DNA of 6,903 bases. Origin: Clostridiaceae bacterium. Its GTDB lineage: Bacteria > Bacillota > Clostridia > Saccharofermentanales > DTU023. The notes under the pieces are model-generated. The model was not told where the DNA came from, searched no databases, and was given only the letters and a program-made list of their open reading frames with translations. Each line of letters opens with the position of its first letter. The first letter of the stretch is position 1. Where the stretch lies: assembly GCA_012728535.1 (NCBI GenBank), contig JAAYEX010000158.1, positions 1-6,903 on the forward strand. The letters are read 5' to 3'. The translations under genes and the position numbers were made by a program. Below, in pieces: positions 3,632 to 6,903 of this stretch.

Positions 3632-5188
3632 ATCAATGCGGCCGCTGATTCGTGTCAGTTCGCGCAGTTTCTGAACGAGTTCTGAGCTGAGAAGGTCTGG
3701 TTTCATCCGCCACTCCCAGTTTCCGTTGAGGGTTGCGGGTATGTTCATGCGGGCCCTGTTGTCCAGTTCCAGCAGATCCTGCATCTGAAAGATAACTGTG
3801 TTGGCAACTGTTGTCGCCGCCCCCCGCATCATCCCCCAGACAAAGCCTTCTTCTTCATTCAGGCCGAGATATTGTTTGGCAAAGGCCAGTTCCTCTTCCG
3901 AGGCTGCTTCTTCCCTCCAACCCAGGATGGTGTCGTTGTCGTGAGTACCTGTGTAAAGCACGGCATTTTCAACCATATTGTGTGGCAGATAGTCGCTGAG
4001 ATCATTGGGATTGAAGGCAAACTGGAGTACCTTCATGCTGGGAAAGCCGGTGCGGTCTCGGAAATCGCTAACCTCTTTGGTCATGTAACCCAGGTCCTCA
4101 GCAAACAAAGGCAAATCGCCCAGTTCGCCTTTTATCGCCTCAAAAAGCTTATCGGCAGGTCCTTTTACCCACTGGCCGCGGCGGGCTGTAGAATCGCCGT
4201 AGGGCACTGCCCAGTAGGATTCAAAACCACGGAAGTGGTCCAGGCGCAGCATGTCATAGAAGCGCATCTGAAAACGTATGCGGTCGATCCACCATTTGTA
4301 GCCCTGGGCTTCATGAACTTCCCATTTAAAAAGCGGACTGCCCCAGAGCTGGCCGCCATCAGTATAACCGTCCGGCGGCGTTCCCGATACAAAAGTCGGG
4401 TTGAGATCTTCGTCCATCTGGAAGAGGTCGGGCTCGGTCCAGACCTCGACGGAGTCACCCGCTACGTAAATCGGCAGGTCACCCATTACCTCAATGCCCG
4501 AGTTGCGGGCGTAGGTATGCAGGCGCTCCCATTGGCGGAAAAAGAGAAATTGCAGAAACTCGCGAAACTCGATCTCTTCCTTGTGATTTTCGATGAATTC
4601 AGCCAGTCTTACCGGATTGCGCCGCTTGAGATCGTCCGGCCAGTCGGTCCAACCCGCACCGCCGTGGGCGCTTTTTATGCTCATGAATACTGCGTATTCT
4701 TCCAGCCAGTCCTCACCTTCCTCCTCTTTGAATTCCCCAAATTCCTCGTACAGTGCCTGAACTTTTATGTCACGCAGGCGCTCAAAGGCCAGGCGGAAGA
4801 GGGTCAGCCGATTCTCCCACAGGAGTGAAAAGTCGACTTTTTCTTCATCACTGAAAAATTCAAACCGGTCCGCTTCTTCTTTTTTCAAAAGACCATCCTG
4901 GATCAGCAGATCGATATCAATCAGATAGGGGTTACCTGCCCGGGTGGAAAAACTCTGGTAGGGCGAGTTCCCGTAACCGGTCGGTCCTATCGGGAGGATC
5001 TGCCAGTAGGACTGGCCTGCCTGGGCGAGAAAATCGATGAAGTCGCGGGCTGCGTCGCCCATCGTACCGATTCCGTAAGGTGAAGGCAGGCTGCTGATAT
5101 GCAAGAGCACACCGCTCTTACGGCCGCTGCGAAGCTCCTTGTAATTGTATTTTTCATCTTGTACCGGATATAGAGTTTCGGCAGTCAT
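3608..5188 (-). CDS. malQ: 4-alpha-glucanotransferase (amylomaltase, GH77)
   Basis: MalQ transfers alpha-1,4-glucan segments between maltodextrins in the cytoplasm, releasing glucose and making longer chains for phosphorylase. The 526-aa GH77 protein has the catalytic triad in standard motifs: nucleophile Asp317 in RLDHFRG (315-321), acid/base Glu364 in FAEDLG (362-367), and Asp417 in GTHDNDT (414-420). Other family marks are GVLLHISSLPSPYGIG (26-41), GYGNSPYQS (71-79) and GDLPIYVAGDS (236-246). About 20 residues precede the usual N-terminus of bacterial MalQ. The start is still favoured, because AGAGGTG lies about six bases ahead and no later ATG precedes the core. It is the last gene of the leftward operon, 18 nt after the ATPase gene. 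Its final codons and stop come from a dispersed repeat (3605-3631), so the C-terminal tail may differ from relatives. Confidence 0.96.
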   Translation of the reverse strand: MTAETLYPVQDEKYNYKELRSGRKSGVLLHISSLPSPYGIGTMGDAARDFIDFLAQAGQSYWQILPIGPTGYGNSPYQSFSTRAGNPYLIDIDLLIQDGLLKKEEADRFEFFSDEEKVDFSLLWENRLTLFRLAFERLRDIKVQALYEEFGEFKEEEGEDWLEEYAVFMSIKSAHGGAGWTDWPDDLKRRNPVRLAEFIENHKEEIEFREFLQFLFFRQWERLHTYARNSGIEVMGDLPIYVAGDSVEVWTEPDLFQMDEDLNPTFVSGTPPDGYTDGGQLWGSPLFKWEVHEAQGYKWWIDRIRFQMRFYDMLRLDHFRGFESYWAVPYGDSTARRGQWVKGPADKLFEAIKGELGDLPLFAEDLGYMTKEVSDFRDRTGFPSMKVLQFAFNPNDLSDYLPHNMVENAVLYTGTHDNDTILGWREEAASEEELAFAKQYLGLNEEEGFVWGMMRGAATTVANTVIFQMQDLLELDNRARMNIPATLNGNWEWRMKPDLLSSELVQKLRELTRISGRIDGARHLTY

Positions 5189-5206
5189 TTTTTCACCTCT
5201 GCGTGA

Positions 5207-6289
5207 TTATATTCTCATTGTTGTTTCGGCGTCGAAGAAGTGGAGGCCGTCGACGTCGAAGTTGAAGTTGTGGTCTTCATTGAGGCCGTATTCGAAGTGG
5301 CCGGGTTCGGATATTACGACTTCCTGGCCGTCGGGGAATTTGCAGTAGAGCAGCTGTTCCTTGCCCAGCATCTCAATGACATCGATATTGACCGTGATGC
5401 CGTGCTTTTCCGCCTTGCCGGCATTGAAGCGTTCAGACCGGATACCCATGCAGACTTCTTTGCCTTCATAGTCTTTGAGTTTGCGGGCATCTTCTTCATT
5501 CGGTTCCACCAGAATCAGGTCGTTTTCTGTACGGAAAAGTCCGTTTTCGATGCGGCCGTTGAAATTGTTCATGGTCGGCGAGCCGATAAAGCCTGCTACA
5601 AAGAGGTTGGCGGGTTCTTGATAAAACTCGGACGGGGCTCCGACCTGCTGGACCTTGCCCTGGTCGAGCAAGACGATTATGTCCGCCATGGTCATGGCTT
5701 CGGTCTGGTCATGGGTGACGTAGATTGAGGTGGTGTTGAGAGCCTGATGCAGGCGCACCAGCTCGACACGCATGTGTTCGCGCAGTTTGGCGTCAAGGTT
5801 TGACAGGGGTTCATCCATCAGGAAGACTGCCGGTTTTCTTACCATGGCGCGGCCCAGTGCGACCCGCTGTCTCTGTCCGCCGGAGATCTCTGAAGGTTTA
5901 GAGTAGAGATACTCCTCGATCTGCAAGGTTTTGGCCGCCTCCAGTACCCGTTCGTGAATCAGTGTCTTCCGCTCTTTTGCCATTTTTAATGAAAAGGCCA
6001 TGTTCTCATAGACCGTCATGTGAGGATAAAGGGCATAGGACTGGAAGACCATGGCGATGTCGCGGTCTTTCGGCTCTACCCGGTTCATGCGCTTGCCGTC
6101 AAAGAGGAGGTCACCTTCCGTGATGGAGTTGAGGCCGGCTATCATGCGCAACAAGGTACTTTTGCCGCAACCTGACGGGCCGAGAATGACGCAAAACTGA
6201 TTGCTTTCAATCACGAGATCAATGTTCCTGATGGTAAAGCTTTCACGTCCCTCATATTTTTTGCCGATATTGACTAATTCAACTTTCAT
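5207..6289 (-). CDS. malK: Sugar ABC transporter ATP-binding protein (MalK/MsmX/UgpC family)
   Basis: This is the ATPase that energises sugar uptake on the inner face of the membrane. The 360-aa length is typical. Motifs are Walker A GPSGCGKST (37-45), Q-loop Gln83 in VFQSYALYPH, signature ISGGQRQR (135-142), Walker B VFLMDEP (155-161), D-loop SNLDAKLR (163-170) and H-loop His193 in VTHDQTEA. Residues from about 234 on form the TOBE-type regulatory domain of carbohydrate importers. The SD AAGGAGGA overlaps the TAA of the upstream permease gene (12-nt gap), which suggests translational coupling. With malG before and malQ after, maltodextrin is the likely substrate. Members of this family can also serve several importers, as MsmX does in Bacillus subtilis, so the malK name is by context. 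All catalytic residues are present. Confidence 0.95.
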   Translation of the reverse strand: MKVELVNIGKKYEGRESFTIRNIDLVIESNQFCVILGPSGCGKSTLLRMIAGLNSITEGDLLFDGKRMNRVEPKDRDIAMVFQSYALYPHMTVYENMAFSLKMAKERKTLIHERVLEAAKTLQIEEYLYSKPSEISGGQRQRVALGRAMVRKPAVFLMDEPLSNLDAKLREHMRVELVRLHQALNTTSIYVTHDQTEAMTMADIIVLLDQGKVQQVGAPSEFYQEPANLFVAGFIGSPTMNNFNGRIENGLFRTENDLILVEPNEEDARKLKDYEGKEVCMGIRSERFNAGKAEKHGITVNIDVIEMLGKEQLLYCKFPDGQEVVISEPGHFEYGLNEDHNFNFDVDGLHFFDAETTMRI

Positions 6290-6301
6290 AAAATTTCCTC
6301 C

Positions 6302-6903
6302 TTAACCCTTGACAGCGCCGCTGGACAAGCCTGAGACGAGTTCTTTTTGCAAAGCGATGAATAGGATAACTATGGGTATGGCTGTCAGCAGGCCGCCGGC
6401 AGCGAAGGCCGGCTGCTGCATATTGTATTGATCATTGATTAAAGTGTGCAGGCCGGTGGCCAGTGTATAGCTCTTCGGAGCGTTCAAAAGGATGCTGGGC
6501 ATCATATAGTCCAGGAAGGGTCCGATAAAGGACCAGAGGGCAATGATGGCCAGCATGGGGCGGGCAATGGGCATGATGATCAGCCGGTAGACCTGGAGAT
6601 TGCCGCAGCCGTCGATGCGGGCGGCATCGTCCAGTTCCGTGGACACTCCGTCGATGTAGCCTTTGAGGATAAAGGTGTTGGATGCGATGCCGCCACCGGC
6701 GTAGATCAGGATCAGGAAGAGCTGGCGGGTGAAGCCGGGGATGACTGCGGCTACGATCGAGTGCAGGGTGTAAAAGGCCGTGATGCCGGCGAAGGTCGGC
6801 ACGGTCTGCAGGAGCATGATGGTCATCAGTGACGCTTTTCTGCCGCTGAAACGGAAACGCGAGTAGGCGTATCCGGTGAAGGATACGATCAGCAGGGTAA
6901 GGA
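6302..6903 (-). CDS. malG: Maltodextrin-type ABC transporter permease, MalG family (N-terminus beyond window)
   Basis: The open frame runs to the window edge, giving 199 visible residues. About 80 residues of the usual 280 or so are missing at the N-terminus; the ATG at 6826 is internal, since the frame continues upstream with GYAYSRFRFSGRK, a family-typical stretch. Several hydrophobic membrane segments are seen (for example FLILIYAGGGIASN and LLTAIPIVILFIAL). The cytoplasmic EAA loop, which docks on the ATPase, is ELDDAARIDGCGNLQVYRLI and the following MPIARP (visible residues 89-115). The C-terminus GLSSGAVKG matches the MalG end (GLTAGGVKG in Escherichia coli). Its stop overlaps the ATPase gene's SD. 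MalF-type permease and the sugar-binding protein are expected just outside, to the right. Confidence 0.92.
   Translation of the reverse strand, partial: LTLLIVSFTGYAYSRFRFSGRKASLMTIMLLQTVPTFAGITAFYTLHSIVAAVIPGFTRQLFLILIYAGGGIASNTFILKGYIDGVSTELDDAARIDGCGNLQVYRLIIMPIARPMLAIIALWSFIGPFLDYMMPSILLNAPKSYTLATGLHTLINDQYNMQQPAFAAGGLLTAIPIVILFIALQKELVSGLSSGAVKG

Noticed and set aside
3872..4828. Long 318-codon open frame on the plus strand inside malQ
   Set aside because: It lies wholly antisense to malQ, whose motifs are unambiguous. It shows no ribosome-binding site or recognisable protein and is a codon-bias shadow.

Overview
The window looks like a chromosomal segment of a low-to-medium-GC Bacillota, most likely a clostridial lineage. 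This rests on strong AAGGAG ribosome-binding sites, tRNAs with encoded CCA, a PBECR4-like protein and a clostridial-style MalG/MsmX/MalQ cassette. It is an inference from gene style; no marker gene here fixes the genus.

Left edge (1-180): the end of a tRNA cluster read rightward, with tRNA-Glu(TTC), cut by the window edge, tRNA-Val(CAC) and a rho-independent terminator.

Accessory-looking stretch (about 180-2300): visibly more AT-rich than the right half, with every gene read leftward. In transcription order it holds a 47-codon GTG-start gene, a 60-aa gene and a 123-aa gene of unknown function, then about 550 bases without a convincing protein gene, then a 208-aa protein I recognise as PBECR4-like (a BECR-fold nuclease-like family). 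The 200 bases before the PBECR4 gene are unusual. They hold adjacent hairpins, two imperfect tandem repeats of about 53 nt whose differences are all transitions, and a strong terminator-like hairpin just ahead of the ribosome-binding site. This is the best candidate for something undescribed: a structured RNA paired with a nuclease-like protein, comparable in layout to type III toxin-antitoxin loci.

Middle (2390-3540, rightward): deoC (deoxyribose-phosphate aldolase) with its own terminator, then a 78-aa charged protein gene with a second terminator whose 5' arm shares 13 identical bases with the first.

Right half (3608-6903, leftward): a maltodextrin operon. Transcription order is a malG-type permease (cut by the window edge), a malK/msmX-type ATPase, then malQ. 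Gaps are 12 and 18 nt, so this is one transcription unit whose promoter lies beyond the window. The transporter would import maltodextrins and MalQ would rearrange them in the cytoplasm. A short dispersed repeat built on GGTGCC-N-GGCACC lies at both ends of the deoC region in opposite orientation, and one copy supplies the last codons and stop of malQ.
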